Shown piece after piece: positions 7,901 to 14,401 of a stretch of 35,316 nt of DNA. The DNA is from JAGQTE01 sp964648005 (lineage in GTDB: Bacteria; Actinomycetota; Acidimicrobiia; Acidimicrobiales; Acidimicrobilacustridaceae), in contig CAZYKR010000009.1 in assembly GCA_964648005.1 (NCBI GenBank), positions 1 to 35,316 of the forward strand. Reading direction: 5' to 3'. A program made the position numbers and the translations under genes. The notes under the pieces were generated by a model. The model was not told the origin of the DNA and made no database searches. It saw nothing but the letters and a program-made list of their open reading frames with translations. Within the stretch, counting starts at the first letter, position 1. Every line of letters starts with the position of its first letter.

Positions 7901-10142
7901 GGCCGTCGGCACCACCGGCGGCGGGTCGGCGACCACGATCACCCCGTCGGATTGCATCGACGCCGACGGGTTCGGGTGGCAGAAGACCTCGCGCGTCGGC
8001 GCCCGCCTGGTGCCCGACGCCTACCACTGGGTCGACAGCTACTCGACCGAGCCGATCGAGACGCGGTCGTCGCCGTTCGATCATCCAGAGACGGTCGTCG
8101 ACGTCACGCAGATCAACGCCTGGTGGGAGCTGCGGGACGACCTGCGGGTCGACGTCGGGTTCGACACGTGCCGCACGCTCACGCTCGAGCCATCCGGTCC
8201 GGGCCAGGTCGAGGCCGTCACGGCGCCGGATTGCCCGACACGCGCCGCCTTCGAAGGGCCGTACTACGACCCCGGCACACGCGTCGAGGTGCGGGCGGTC
8301 GCCGATCCACCGAGCACCCGGGTGGCCTTCGAGCGCGGCGAGAACCGGACGGTCACGGTCGTGCCGGCCTTCCTGCGCTGGAGCGGCCTCGAGATCGAGG
8401 CCCCGCGCGATCTTGCCGACCCCTACGCCACCTTCGACCCCGGCCGCTACCGCGACGAGGAGGGTCGCTACGACCCGGACACCGCCGGCATCGATCCGGC
8501 ACGCGCCCTCGTCGACATGGCCGACGATCGCACGATCGACGCCGAGTTCTACGACGAGGGTCGCTGCATGGCCTTCGTGACCCAGGTGCGGCCCGAGGGC
8601 GCCGCCACGGTCGACGTCACGCTCGACGTCGCCGACGGCGTGTGCCCCGAAGGAGAGGCGCAGCTCGCCGACCCGCGCACGGCGACGTTCCGTGCCACGC
8701 CGACCGAGGGCGATCCCCGCATCGGCTGGACGATCACGACGACGGACGAGGACACCGACGAGACCGTCGAGCTCCGACGCGACAACGGCGGAGCGCCGGT
8801 GCGGGTGAAGAACCGCACCATGGCGACGGCCTACGTGTGCACCGTCGTGCAGCCCGAGATCACGCTGATCGCTCCCGACGGCTCGCAGGTGTCGGGGCTG
8901 GCGCCGCCCGGTTCGGACTTCGTGCAGGCCGACGTGCCGTCCGACTGTCCGCTGTGGGAGAACGGCTTCCAGGTCGGCCAGACGTTGCGCCTGCTCGCCG
9001 CTGCACCGCCCGTCGGCTACGAGTTCGACCACTGGGAGGGCGACGTCGCCGGCGACTGGTACGAGCAGAGCGTGCCGATCGACGGCTCCCGCCAGACGTT
9101 GGTGGCGCGCGCCGTGTACCGCGTGCGGTGCGTGACGATCACGCTCGAGCCCGGCGGTGATCTGCCCGAGTACAGCCCGCCACCGAACTGCCCCCAGGCC
9201 GAAGGCGCCCCGGCCGGCCCGGCGGACCAGCTCCGCTACATCGGCGGCACCCCCGTGATGCTCGACGCTCGCGCGGTCGACGACCACGACTTCACGTCGT
9301 GGACGGGCGAGGGGCTGCTCGACCGGGACCAGATGATCGAGGCGTTCACCGGCGCGGGCCTCTACGACCTTGTGGCGCTGACCGAGGCGATGGATCACCC
9401 GGCGATGATCACCGCCGACTTCGACATGACCGTGACCGCCAACTACCGCGAACACTCCACCGGTCAGAAGATCCTCGACGGGCTGGCCGTGCTCGGCAAG
9501 AAGACGGTCGGTGTGCTGTCGCTGCTCACGATCGGCGCCTTCGAGTCGATCGCGCTCGGGGCGTTTCGGATGGGGTTCGGGGCCATCCGCTTCCTGACCA
9601 ACGCCATCAGCCCGGGCGCCACCGACACGATCGCCGTGTTCGACCGCGTGCTCGAGATGATGGACCTCACCGAGCTGACGCTGTTGTGCACCGTCGAATG
9701 GTCGAAGGGCCACGAGACCGAGGACGTCGACATCGGCGCCTTCGACAACAACGGGATCGTGCCGCCGGTCGACAGCCAGGACGTCGTGACCAGCACCGCC
9801 TCGATCGCCGCCAACGGGGTGAAGCTCAACGAGGCCATCACGAACTACCGGCTGGCGAAGGACCCGACGCTCGCGCGCAACTACACGCAGAAGATCCCGC
9901 TCAAGACGAACCCGATCAGCGCCGGCACCATGACCAAGGCCAAGGTGGCGTGGGCAGGCCTCGGCATGGTCGCGGCCGTGGGCACGGCGATCTACAGCTT
10001 CGTCGCCGACGGGCCCGGCGTCGTGTGGGAGGACACGGCCGATCAGGCCTGGACCACCGGCGGCGACGAGTTCGAGGACTGCGTGATGCGCCACCTCCAC
10101 GAGGCGTTCCCCGAGGACATCCCGGCGCCGGACACGGCCTAG
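1977..10142 (+). CDS. Giant surface protein: polytopic membrane domain fused to CSLREA, beta-helix, Ig-like and Cys-pair repeats
   Basis: About 2,721 residues. Residues 1-338 form a membrane domain with about seven hydrophobic segments (near 36-63, 80-110, 135-171, 186-207, 234-258, 272-291, 310-335). One loop (MLERADVRSAFRRARALG) resembles the GPDPase_memb group of membrane domains. A CSLREA-type motif follows (about 340-385, CTLRAAISEAN), then a parallel beta-helix-like region (about 385-638). Next come 12 Ig-like repeats of about 95 residues resembling Big_3_5 (about 642-1788), with recurring PTGTVTFRDGA and TYAGD. Seven units follow, each opening with Cys and carrying a second Cys (about 1791-2488); some resemble InlB B-repeats (FDHWEGD). 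The C-terminal 230 residues hold hydrophobic stretches near 2509-2545 and 2655-2680. AAAGGA at 1961-1966 supports start at GTG 1974 or ATG 1977. Likely an adhesin or matrix protein; function is inferred. No LPXTG motif is visible. Confidence 0.8.
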   Translation: MEPRDTSAAPRVGAARAAGGLALLRGGGALAARAALGLVRLLLASCVLGAALLVPVWIWTGLVIDAADVTDADALGEGEVVRLLVLLAVPAVVAMSTVLLAAIGGATIVLDEVAAGGRGRAVRALGRGLRATPRLAAVLVPAGLAVAALALATPIVVVVGVLVAVVTLVARRVRPTTAARLPSNRTLFVLIVPFGAALTLAARWSLLPSVVMLERADVRSAFRRARALGSARSVDLVLAVVVLGAVAVAVWWVGQALLGNDVDSLGTRDGWAVVVEGIAVLVAAAVAVRLFGEAGGVTVEGPSPPAPRVHVATVVVFALLAGGVQLVVDVRPAIAAVSGATIVVDDVGDADDATPGDGSCATAGGTCTLRAAISEANTSTDEVIGFDVTGTITVGSELAIRAPMTIDGDDAGGPITVSGGGASRVFLVQIEIPGGGYGSIRNLTIADGNEATVGGAAVYNDAASAGFVLEHVTIRDATAPGAMFGGAVVNLSTLIVRNSTFVGNAADATTGGSDIANRFSGSATIENSTFTGSQGSTAIESTGADMTVRNSIVQGPTEACFGTIAGAGNVTTDLTPTCPGTVAVLADLALTPLAANGGPTPTVRLGATSVAIDAGAPGTCLPTDQRGIARGATCDAGAYAFDPATTTVLTALPNPSGFGGDVTLQATVSAVGEPGTPSGSVELFDGVTSLGIAPLDGTGVGTITVASLAAGAHTLTAVYQPDAGYAPSTSTPVAHTVDPAATTTVLTSSGSPTTGGAIVTFDVAVTAAGTTPTGTVDLRDGATTIATLPLDGAGTATYSTGSLTGGHHDLTAVYAGDANHDGSTSAVLGHDVVDASATTLTGPAGPTTFGTDASFDVTVAPVGGGPTPTGAVVLREGATTLDTAPLDASGHATLTVSTLGSGAHAITATYAGDAFNGPSTSNVVTHTVTDASTATALDVVPAGSSVYGNDVTVAATVTNTDSAPIPEGHVQFFDGATSIGTAEVDPSGHASWTLSSPAVGTYDLHATYLPANGFASSGSSSTTHDVVPADTTTALAASTPASTYGETVTLTATVDALSSPGVPVGSVTFRDGAAVLGTASLDGTGTATITTGAIAVGSRTLRAEYGGTGAFSASASPDLAHTVSPAAVLVTVTDTPDPSVFGSDVTLSITAGAVAPGAGVPTGAVVVRDGPATVATTALDGSGQATVPLTGLAVGAHTLSVEVLGDGNFATGSADATHTVVADTATVDLFSSSTTAAFTDPVTFTATVTGTGSATPTGTVTFRIGATILGVVALDAGGVARLTTTTLPYGTSLVIADYSGDAGFGTALDSVSQTIDATGTAIALTANPSAPQVGESVTLTATVAGTTSAAVPNGTVTFRDGATVLGTAPVDSSGRASLTRSFDRAVHPLTASFAGTPGWSPSTSSVLDLTPGRVVTALSLAGNPAAVQVGKPVIWTATIPTPSGAPAPTGTLELWLGPTSLGQAPLVGGVATWTLPAPAALGLWTVTATYVGDLSYEPASTSASVTVAAAASTTTAGPSVSSVGDPATLVALVTTAAPGASVTGTVRFDLDSPGFASLRAPIDGSGIAQVAADGLPAGTWTLTATYEPGIGSALAPSSGTATVTVLRRPATLTMSAPANVTVGQPFDVTYALVDATGTGPTPTGTVTVAGGGASCTATATAGRCNLTLAAPGSVTLTATSSGDATYDPATSSPTVVTAAGGISTLIATTTTAAWVTGDPITVAWRLTGPPDGDVVVRTPFGEQCRSAQHLSSCTLTLPFELRGQQIPIDVSFAGSAGWSPASATVTGTVVGCYPLTLEVVPADAGTITASTGNCNGAAGFRDGTTASVVVEPTDPYILDRWLEDASALRTRTFIVGETSRTATALMRPDCVEVTFAAAEQVDLGSLRSLGGTVDVSAPDCPGQPAVARGADGSSSAWFRRGSTVTLTGTPRRPAIDELKGWLVDGALQRSDEPLTIVAAEDVDVEGRFGVQCARLAVGTTGGGSATTITPSDCIDADGFGWQKTSRVGARLVPDAYHWVDSYSTEPIETRSSPFDHPETVVDVTQINAWWELRDDLRVDVGFDTCRTLTLEPSGPGQVEAVTAPDCPTRAAFEGPYYDPGTRVEVRAVADPPSTRVAFERGENRTVTVVPAFLRWSGLEIEAPRDLADPYATFDPGRYRDEEGRYDPDTAGIDPARALVDMADDRTIDAEFYDEGRCMAFVTQVRPEGAATVDVTLDVADGVCPEGEAQLADPRTATFRATPTEGDPRIGWTITTTDEDTDETVELRRDNGGAPVRVKNRTMATAYVCTVVQPEITLIAPDGSQVSGLAPPGSDFVQADVPSDCPLWENGFQVGQTLRLLAAAPPVGYEFDHWEGDVAGDWYEQSVPIDGSRQTLVARAVYRVRCVTITLEPGGDLPEYSPPPNCPQAEGAPAGPADQLRYIGGTPVMLDARAVDDHDFTSWTGEGLLDRDQMIEAFTGAGLYDLVALTEAMDHPAMITADFDMTVTANYREHSTGQKILDGLAVLGKKTVGVLSLLTIGAFESIALGAFRMGFGAIRFLTNAISPGATDTIAVFDRVLEMMDLTELTLLCTVEWSKGHETEDVDIGAFDNNGIVPPVDSQDVVTSTASIAANGVKLNEAITNYRLAKDPTLARNYTQKIPLKTNPISAGTMTKAKVAWAGLGMVAAVGTAIYSFVADGPGVVWEDTADQAWTTGGDEFEDCVMRHLHEAFPEDIPAPDTA

Positions 10143-10188
10143 CTCGACTGGGTGGGCGTCACGCGCCCGCATCGACACCCGGATGAGC

Positions 10189-10203
10189 GGGTAGGGCGCG
10201 GCG
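10189..10203 (+). promoter_or_regulatory. Possible stress-sigma -10 element before tspO
   Basis: GGGTAG at 10189-10194 lies exactly 9 nt before the tspO ATG, the same geometry as before dps, the zinc-ribbon/Hsp20 operon and the iron-redox gene. The -35 position does not match the GT(T)CT block seen elsewhere, so this is a weak member of the set. Confidence 0.3.
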
Positions 10204-10821
10204 ATGACTGCTGACGCTCCATCGCTCCGCTCCCCTGCCGACCCATCCGACGGCGCGACGGTGTCGCTCCGGGCCGAGGCGCCGCCCGCGGAACACGGCG
10301 CCGTGCGCACCGACGCCCGATCCCGCCGGCACAAGCTGGTAGCGGCGGCGGCGTTCGCGGCGCCGGTGGTGGCGGCCGCCGTGGCCGGCGCTCGGTACGG
10401 TCCGGCCGACAAGGCCACGATGCGCTGGTACCGGCGGCTGCGCAAGGCGCCGTTCAACCCGCCAAACGGCGTGTTCTCCCCGGTCTGGACGGCCCTGTAC
10501 GCCTCGATCGCCGCGTCGGGCTACCGCGTCTGGGCGGCACCGGACCACCGGCTGCGTCGCCCGGCGATGGCGCTGTGGGCCACACAGCTCGCCGCCAACG
10601 CCGCGTGGTCGCCGATCTTCTTCGGTCGCCGCAACCCGACCGCGGCGCTGGCAGTGCTCGCCGCCCAACTCGGCGTCGGCACCGCCTACGCCGCCACGGC
10701 AGCGCGCGTCGACCGGGCCGCCGGCGGGCTGATGGTGCCGACGCTGGCGTGGACCGGCTTCGCTGGGGTGCTGAACGAGGAGGTGGTGCGGCGCAACCCC
10801 GATGACCGCACGCCGAGCTGA
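10204..10821 (+). CDS. tspO: TspO/MBR family membrane protein
   Basis: A 205-residue protein of the tryptophan-rich sensory protein / peripheral benzodiazepine receptor family, membrane proteins that bind porphyrins and other hydrophobic ligands. The conserved signature is clear: WYRRLRKAPFNPPNGVFSPVWTALY in the first loop and helix, then TQLAANAAWSPIFFGRRNP, and finally WTGFAGVLNEEV. Five membrane helices are expected. A non-conserved N-terminal extension of about 45 residues, rich in Ala, Pro and Glu, precedes the first helix. The first bases of the next reading frame overlap the 3' end, but the next real start is at 10898. A stress-type -10 element lies just upstream. Stress-linked porphyrin or redox signalling is an inference from the family. 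Confidence 0.9.
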   Translation: MTADAPSLRSPADPSDGATVSLRAEAPPAEHGAVRTDARSRRHKLVAAAAFAAPVVAAAVAGARYGPADKATMRWYRRLRKAPFNPPNGVFSPVWTALYASIAASGYRVWAAPDHRLRRPAMALWATQLAANAAWSPIFFGRRNPTAALAVLAAQLGVGTAYAATAARVDRAAGGLMVPTLAWTGFAGVLNEEVVRRNPDDRTPS

Positions 10822-10897
10822 GCGCGACGCCTGGGCCGGAGATCGGGAAGACTCGCCGGGACCGCCCGTCCCGCTGACCGACGCCCGGAGCCGTGCC

Positions 10898-11836
10898 ATG
10901 TCTTCGCCCACCGCCGACCAGTTCGCCGTCCATCGAGCCGAGGTCGCCGACGGGTTGTCGCTCGGCTACGTACGCGAGGGCGTCGGCGGGGTGCCGCTGC
11001 TGCTGATCCACGGCTACCCGGAGACGATGCGGATCTGGTGGCGCAACATCGCGCCGCTGGCCGAGGCGGGGTTCGAGGTGATCGTGCCGGACCTGCGGGG
11101 CTTCGGCACCAGCGACCTCAGCGCCGACGGCGTGTACGACCCGCCGGCGTATGCCACCGACCTGCGCGGCCTGGTCCACGACGTGCTGGGCCACGACCGC
11201 TGTGTCGTCGCCGGCGGCGACCTCGGCGGCGTCGTGCTCTACGACCTGGGGCTGCGGTTTCCGGGTTTCGTCGACCGGCAGGTGTTCTTCAACTCGGTCC
11301 CGCCCTACCTCGCCGATGCCTACGCCGCCGCCGGCATCCCATCGGACCTCGACCGCGTCAATCGCGACAGCGCCGACTACTTCATCCGCCAGGGCACCGA
11401 CGCCGACGGCCTGTGCGCCGAGCTCGACACGCCCGAGCGCAGGCGCGCCTACATCGCCGACTTCTACGGCCATCGCCTGTGGGGGGCGCCGGGGGCCTTC
11501 GACGACGAGGCGCGGGCGTTCATGACCGAACCGTTCGCCGACGGCGACCACCTGCGGGCCGCCATGGCCGTGTACGAGCTGACCTTCGGCAAACGCCCGC
11601 TGTCGGACACGCCGCGCCTGTTCGAGACGAACCCGATCCCGACCGTCGTCCTCTACGGCCCCGAGGACCACGTCGTGCCGGACACGCACAACGCCAAGTG
11701 CCGCGTGGCCTTCGAGGAGTGCATCGGGCCCTTCGTCGTCGAAGGTGCCGGACACTTCTTGCAGTGGGAGCAGGCCGAGGTGTTCAACCGCACCGTGCGC
11801 TGGTTCTGCGCCGACCTGCTCACAGCACACGGCTGA
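10898..11836 (+). CDS. Alpha/beta-hydrolase, epoxide hydrolase / haloalkane dehalogenase-like
   Basis: A 312-residue alpha/beta-hydrolase. HGYPE (residues 39-43) is the oxyanion-hole motif of epoxide hydrolases. The nucleophile elbow reads GGDLGG, placing Asp108 where epoxide hydrolases and dehalogenases have their aspartate and esterases have serine. The acid is probably Asp257 (YGPEDH) and the base His286 (GAGHFLQWE). A helical cap lies between about residues 135 and 225. ATG 10898 has GGAG seven bases upstream; the open frame before it overlaps tspO and lacks fold features. Substrate is not predictable; a hydrolytic detoxification role is inferred from the catalytic aspartate. It ends 19 bases from a converging minus-strand gene. 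Confidence 0.88.
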   Translation: MSSPTADQFAVHRAEVADGLSLGYVREGVGGVPLLLIHGYPETMRIWWRNIAPLAEAGFEVIVPDLRGFGTSDLSADGVYDPPAYATDLRGLVHDVLGHDRCVVAGGDLGGVVLYDLGLRFPGFVDRQVFFNSVPPYLADAYAAAGIPSDLDRVNRDSADYFIRQGTDADGLCAELDTPERRRAYIADFYGHRLWGAPGAFDDEARAFMTEPFADGDHLRAAMAVYELTFGKRPLSDTPRLFETNPIPTVVLYGPEDHVVPDTHNAKCRVAFEECIGPFVVEGAGHFLQWEQAEVFNRTVRWFCADLLTAHG

Positions 11837-11855
11837 GGGCTCGGCTGGCGATCGC

Positions 11856-12656
11856 TCAGCGCAGTTCGCGGGCGAGGATCTGTGCGATCGTCGCAGCCGT
11901 TCGACGCTCCTCGAACGAGGTGAGCCGCCCCGGGGTGGCGGTGATTACCAGGTACCCAACCTCGCGACCGTCATCGACGGCGGGCAGCACGATCCGCTCC
12001 GGCAGCTGTGAGCGGTCGGGGTGCAAGTCGGTGACATACCCGCTGATGGTCCCGTCGGGGTGCAGGATCGGACCGTCGGCGCGGGCGCTGGACGACCACG
12101 CGGCGCTCGACGCGCCGAGGACGCCGGCGATGTGCTCGCACGCCGCGCCTTCGAGCGCTGCCGCACCTGGCTCCGACGCCACAACTCGCAAGAAGTCGAT
12201 GAGGTGCTCGACCTCTTCGCCGCGTGCGGCCGCTCGGGCGTCGAGGTGCACGAGGCGGCTCGACAACCAGCCGACGATCCCGGCCACGACGACGAGGGTC
12301 AGTGCCGTCACGATGTCGTCGGTCTCGTCGACGGCGACCTGGCCGTACGGCTCGGTGAGCAGCACGGCGTAGGCGGCGCCGGCCACGAGCGCCGAGACGA
12401 CGGCCGGCGCCGTCGACCCACGGATGGCGACGACCAGCACGGGCAGCACGAGGACCACGGCAACGGTCTGCGGGTGATCCGCCCGGAACGGGATCAGCAG
12501 CGCTGCCGTCACCGCGGGAAGGAGGACCGCCAACGCGTAGTTCGTGGCGAGGGAGCGTCGGGACACGCGGACCCGCTCGCCCGGCACCCGGATCTCGGGT
12601 CGTTCCCGGGCCGGGAGATCGTGTGCGGCGTGGACGCCGTGCGACGCGGTAGCCAT
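11856..12656 (-). CDS. DUF4118 (KdpD-like membrane sensor) domain protein with a C-terminal GAF-like region
   Basis: About 266 residues. Four closely spaced hydrophobic helices at about residues 38-56, 63-80, 84-101 and 116-133 form a DUF4118-type sensor module (YALAVLLPAVTAALL ... LPVLVVAIRG ... LTEPYGQVAV). A helical linker follows, then a roughly 120-residue GAF-like region ending FEERRTAATIAQILARELR. There is no histidine-kinase, phosphatase or cyclase domain, so output would have to come from a partner. The ATG at 12656 is the best-placed start, but no ribosome site is visible: a strong hairpin abuts the start codon. A start at a GTG about 30 residues further in is possible. Stop codons converge with the epoxide-hydrolase-like gene. 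Confidence 0.7.
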   Translation of the reverse strand: MATASHGVHAAHDLPARERPEIRVPGERVRVSRRSLATNYALAVLLPAVTAALLIPFRADHPQTVAVVLVLPVLVVAIRGSTAPAVVSALVAGAAYAVLLTEPYGQVAVDETDDIVTALTLVVVAGIVGWLSSRLVHLDARAAARGEEVEHLIDFLRVVASEPGAAALEGAACEHIAGVLGASSAAWSSSARADGPILHPDGTISGYVTDLHPDRSQLPERIVLPAVDDGREVGYLVITATPGRLTSFEERRTAATIAQILARELR

Positions 12657-12680
12657 GCCGTCGGGTCTAGGCCCGACGGC
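12657..12680 (-). promoter_or_regulatory. Hairpin directly before the DUF4118 start codon
   Basis: Arms GCCGTCGGG (12657-12665) and CCCGACGGC (12672-12680) are perfectly complementary around a six-base loop. In the minus-strand transcript the stem touches the AUG and occupies the ribosome-binding position. It could limit translation, or show that the real start lies further inside the gene. The rest of 12681-12885 holds no gene I can support. Confidence 0.5.
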
Positions 12681-12885
12681 GCACGTTGTCGACCGGGTTT
12701 GGCGGGCTCTTGCATCGCCGCCCGGCGATCTTGTCGCCATCTTGTCGGCACCGCCGACGACCAGGCCGCACCGGGAACGGGCCCCACCGTGCGCACCGCC
12801 GTCGACGTCGCGCGAGGACATCGAGATGGCGAGACAGGTCCGCGACCTGCTCACCGAAGGCACCCGCCGCGTGTCCGACGGCCCG

Positions 12886-12912
12886 GTTCTCGTCTCACGG
12901 TCGACCGGCTAG
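12886..12912 (+). promoter_or_regulatory. Stress-sigma-type promoter for the SRPBCC gene
   Basis: GTTC at 12886-12889, a 17-base spacer and GGCTAG at 12907-12912 match the motif shared across this window, with one change in the -10 block (GGC for GGG). The predicted transcript start is near 12920, about 40 bases before the ATG. Confidence 0.5.
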
Positions 12913-12957
12913 AGACCAGCCGACGCACGAACCGTCAGACCAAGGAGGCGTCTCATC

Positions 12958-13479
12958 ATGCTCACCGACATCGACGTGGAGGTCCCCGTCCGCACGGCGT
13001 ACAACCAGTGGACCCAGTTCGAGGACTTCCCGCTCTTCATGGACCACATCAGCAACGTCGACCAACTCGACGACACGCACGTGCGCTTCACGGCCTCGAT
13101 CGCTGGCGTGCAGCGCAGCTGGGACGCCGAGATCACCGAGCAGACGCCGGATCAGCGCATCGCCTGGACGGCAATCGACGGCACCCAGAACGCCGGCGTC
13201 GTCACGTTCCACCCGCTGGCCGACGACCGCACCCGCGTCGTGCTGCAGCTCGATGTCGAGCCCGACGGACTGGTCGAGCAGATCGCCGACAAGGGCGGCT
13301 TCGTGTCGGACCGGGCCCGCAAGGACCTCGAGGCCTTCAAGACGTTCATCGAACAGCGGGGCTACGAGACGGGCGCCTACCGCAAGAAGGTCACCCGTGA
13401 CCCCGACCACGACCAGCACCAGGCCGAGCAGCTCGATGCCTTGAACCGCCAGCCGTGGGACGACGATCCGGAGAGCTGA
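12958..13479 (+). CDS. SRPBCC-fold (polyketide cyclase/START-like) protein
   Basis: A 173-residue protein whose first 145 residues have the SRPBCC pattern: DIDVEVPVRTAYNQWTQFEDFPLFM at the N-terminus (the Coq10/cyclase-like start), alternating beta strands in the middle, and a long C-terminal helix (RKDLEAFKTFIEQRG). These folds bind hydrophobic ligands. An acidic, low-complexity tail of about 30 residues follows. ATG 12958 is preceded by a strong AAGGAGG site. A candidate stress promoter lies at 12886-12912. The neighbours are stress genes, so a general-stress role is plausible; the ligand is unknown. A 56-bp palindrome follows the stop codon. Confidence 0.85.
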   Translation: MLTDIDVEVPVRTAYNQWTQFEDFPLFMDHISNVDQLDDTHVRFTASIAGVQRSWDAEITEQTPDQRIAWTAIDGTQNAGVVTFHPLADDRTRVVLQLDVEPDGLVEQIADKGGFVSDRARKDLEAFKTFIEQRGYETGAYRKKVTRDPDHDQHQAEQLDALNRQPWDDDPES

Positions 13480-13507
13480 CGAGCCACCGGGCAGGCGCTC
13501 GGCAATC

Positions 13508-13563
13508 CCCCGAAGGTGGGTTGGGCATTCCGACATGTCGGAATGCCCAACCAACCTTCGGGG
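13508..13563. repeat. 56-bp near-perfect palindrome
   Basis: Arms of 28 bases (13508-13535 and 13536-13563) are complementary except at one position (G13518 against A13553), with no loop. The centre is CCGACATGTCGG. It lies between the SRPBCC stop at 13479 and the next start at 13606. In RNA it would be a very stable hairpin and a likely terminator for SRPBCC, though no U-tract follows. In DNA it could be an operator or a mobile palindromic element. Confidence 0.85.
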
Positions 13564-13605
13564 TACGGGTCCTGCTGCACACCGGCCCATGAAAGGGGAT
13601 CCGCC

Positions 13606-13803
13606 ATGTATGTCGGCGCTTCACTCGTACTCATCGCCGTCGGAGCCATCATGCGCTTCGCCGTCTCGGACAGCCTGATCGACGGGGTCAGCCTCGACAC
13701 CGCAGGCTGGATCGTGATGGCCATCGGCTTCCTCGGGCTCATCGTTTCGCTCATCCAGATGCTGTTCTGGCGCGGCGACCGTGTCCATGTCGATCGGTAC
13801 TGA
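13606..13803 (+). CDS. DUF6458-like small membrane protein
   Basis: A 65-residue protein with two membrane helices: about residues 2-18 (YVGASLVLIAVGAIMRF) and about 33-54 (GWIVMAIGFLGLIVSLIQML), followed by a charged tail. Length, the AVSDSLIDGVSLDTAGWI middle and the spacing of helices match the actinobacterial DUF6458 group, whose role is unknown. ATG 13606 has GAAAGGGG at good spacing. The same frame is open upstream through the palindrome at 13508-13563, but that part reads as palindrome-encoded sequence and is excluded. Confidence 0.75.
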   Translation: MYVGASLVLIAVGAIMRFAVSDSLIDGVSLDTAGWIVMAIGFLGLIVSLIQMLFWRGDRVHVDRY

Positions 13804-13836
13804 GCAACGGCCCGAGCTCCTGATCGACGGGGGAAC

Positions 13837-13872
13837 CGGGGCCTGGCGTGGGAGCAGCCGCGCCAGGCCCCG
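13837..13872 (+). terminator. Hairpin terminator candidate after the DUF6458 gene
   Basis: Arms CGGGGCCTGGCG (13837-13848) and CGCCAGGCCCCG (13861-13872) are perfect complements around a 12-base loop, 33 bases past the stop codon. There is no U-run, which is common for actinobacterial terminators. Confidence 0.6.
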
Positions 13873-13922
13873 TTCGCGCCCCGTCACGCGTGCAGCGTGG
13901 GGCAGCGTTGGTCAGACGGCAC

Positions 13923-13948
13923 GTCTCGCGCTCGCACCGTGCGGGTAC
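13923..13948 (+). promoter_or_regulatory. Stress-sigma-type promoter for the CsbD-like gene
   Basis: GTCT at 13923-13926, 16-base spacer, GGGTAC at 13943-13948. The csbD gene of Bacillus subtilis is a known SigB target, which supports the reading. The predicted transcript has an untranslated leader of roughly 45 bases. Confidence 0.6.
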
Positions 13949-13999
13949 GGATCTCAGTGGCGTCGGGAAGTCCGGCGCCCGTGGACCCAGGAGGGACCG

Positions 14000-14239
14000 A
14001 TGACCGAGGAGAGCGGCTTCGCAGCCGGCATCAAGGGCGTGACCGAAGAGGTCAAGGGCAAGGCGAAGGAGGCGGCCGGCGCCGTGACCGGCAACGAGGA
14101 CCTCGAGCGCGAGGGCAAGGCGCAGCAGGACCGCGCCGACGCCGAGCGTGAGGTCGCCGCTCGCGAGGCGCAGGCCGAGAAGGCCCGAGCCAAGGCCGAG
14201 TCGGCCGAACGCCGCCAGGAGACCCACCAGAACAGCTGA
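14000..14239 (+). CDS. CsbD-like general stress protein
   Basis: A 79-residue, highly charged, helical protein. The N-terminal half (AAGIKGVTEEVKGKAKEAAGAVTGNEDLEREGKAQQDRADAE, given here as its successive motifs GIKG-EEVKGKAKE-GNEDLEREG) is the CsbD signature; the rest is an Ala/Glu/Lys/Arg-rich helix likely to be coiled-coil. Similar actinobacterial proteins are annotated as microaggregate-binding protein 1 or CsbD. ATG 14000 follows AGGAGGGA. It has its own stress-type promoter and three hairpins after the stop. Role in stress protection is inferred from the family. Confidence 0.88.
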   Translation: MTEESGFAAGIKGVTEEVKGKAKEAAGAVTGNEDLEREGKAQQDRADAEREVAAREAQAEKARAKAESAERRQETHQNS

Positions 14240-14245
14240 GGTGAC

Positions 14246-14331
14246 GAGCACGCCGTGCTCGGACCCCAGGCGTTCACGCCTGTGACGCTGGTCGTGGGAG
14301 CGGTACCACCACCGCACCCACGACCAGCGTC
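14246..14331. terminator. Three tandem hairpins between converging csbD-like and STAS genes
   Basis: Hairpin 1: GAGCAC/GTGCTC at 14246-14260. Hairpin 2: AGGCG/CGCCT at 14268-14281. Hairpin 3: 21-base arms at 14284-14304 and 14311-14331 with one mismatch and a six-base loop. They fill most of the gap between the plus-strand stop at 14239 and the minus-strand stop at 14402, so the third at least is a likely bidirectional terminator. Bases 14332-14401 hold nothing else I recognise. Confidence 0.7.
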
Positions 14332-14401
14332 GCGTTCGGATCCGGGTGGACGACGTCAATCCGACGCCGGCGACCCGGTCGGCTCCGACGACGGTCTGCG
14401 G

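Noticed and set aside
4860..10457. A very long open frame on the minus strand opposite the surface-protein gene
   Set aside because: It is an antisense shadow caused by the high-GC codon pattern: Arg/Gly/Ala/Asp-rich, no domain or ribosome site, and the plus strand encodes clear domains.
12544..12912. Plus-strand frame ending in MARQVRDLLTEGTRR
   Set aside because: Overlaps the DUF4118 5' region, its 3' end contains the stress-type promoter of the SRPBCC gene (the stop codon is inside GGCTAG), and I find no family match; a 28-residue peptide from 12826 cannot be excluded.
13516..13605. N-terminal extension of the DUF6458 protein through the palindrome
   Set aside because: The residues are dictated by the palindrome; ATG 13606 has a strong ribosome site and matches the family length.
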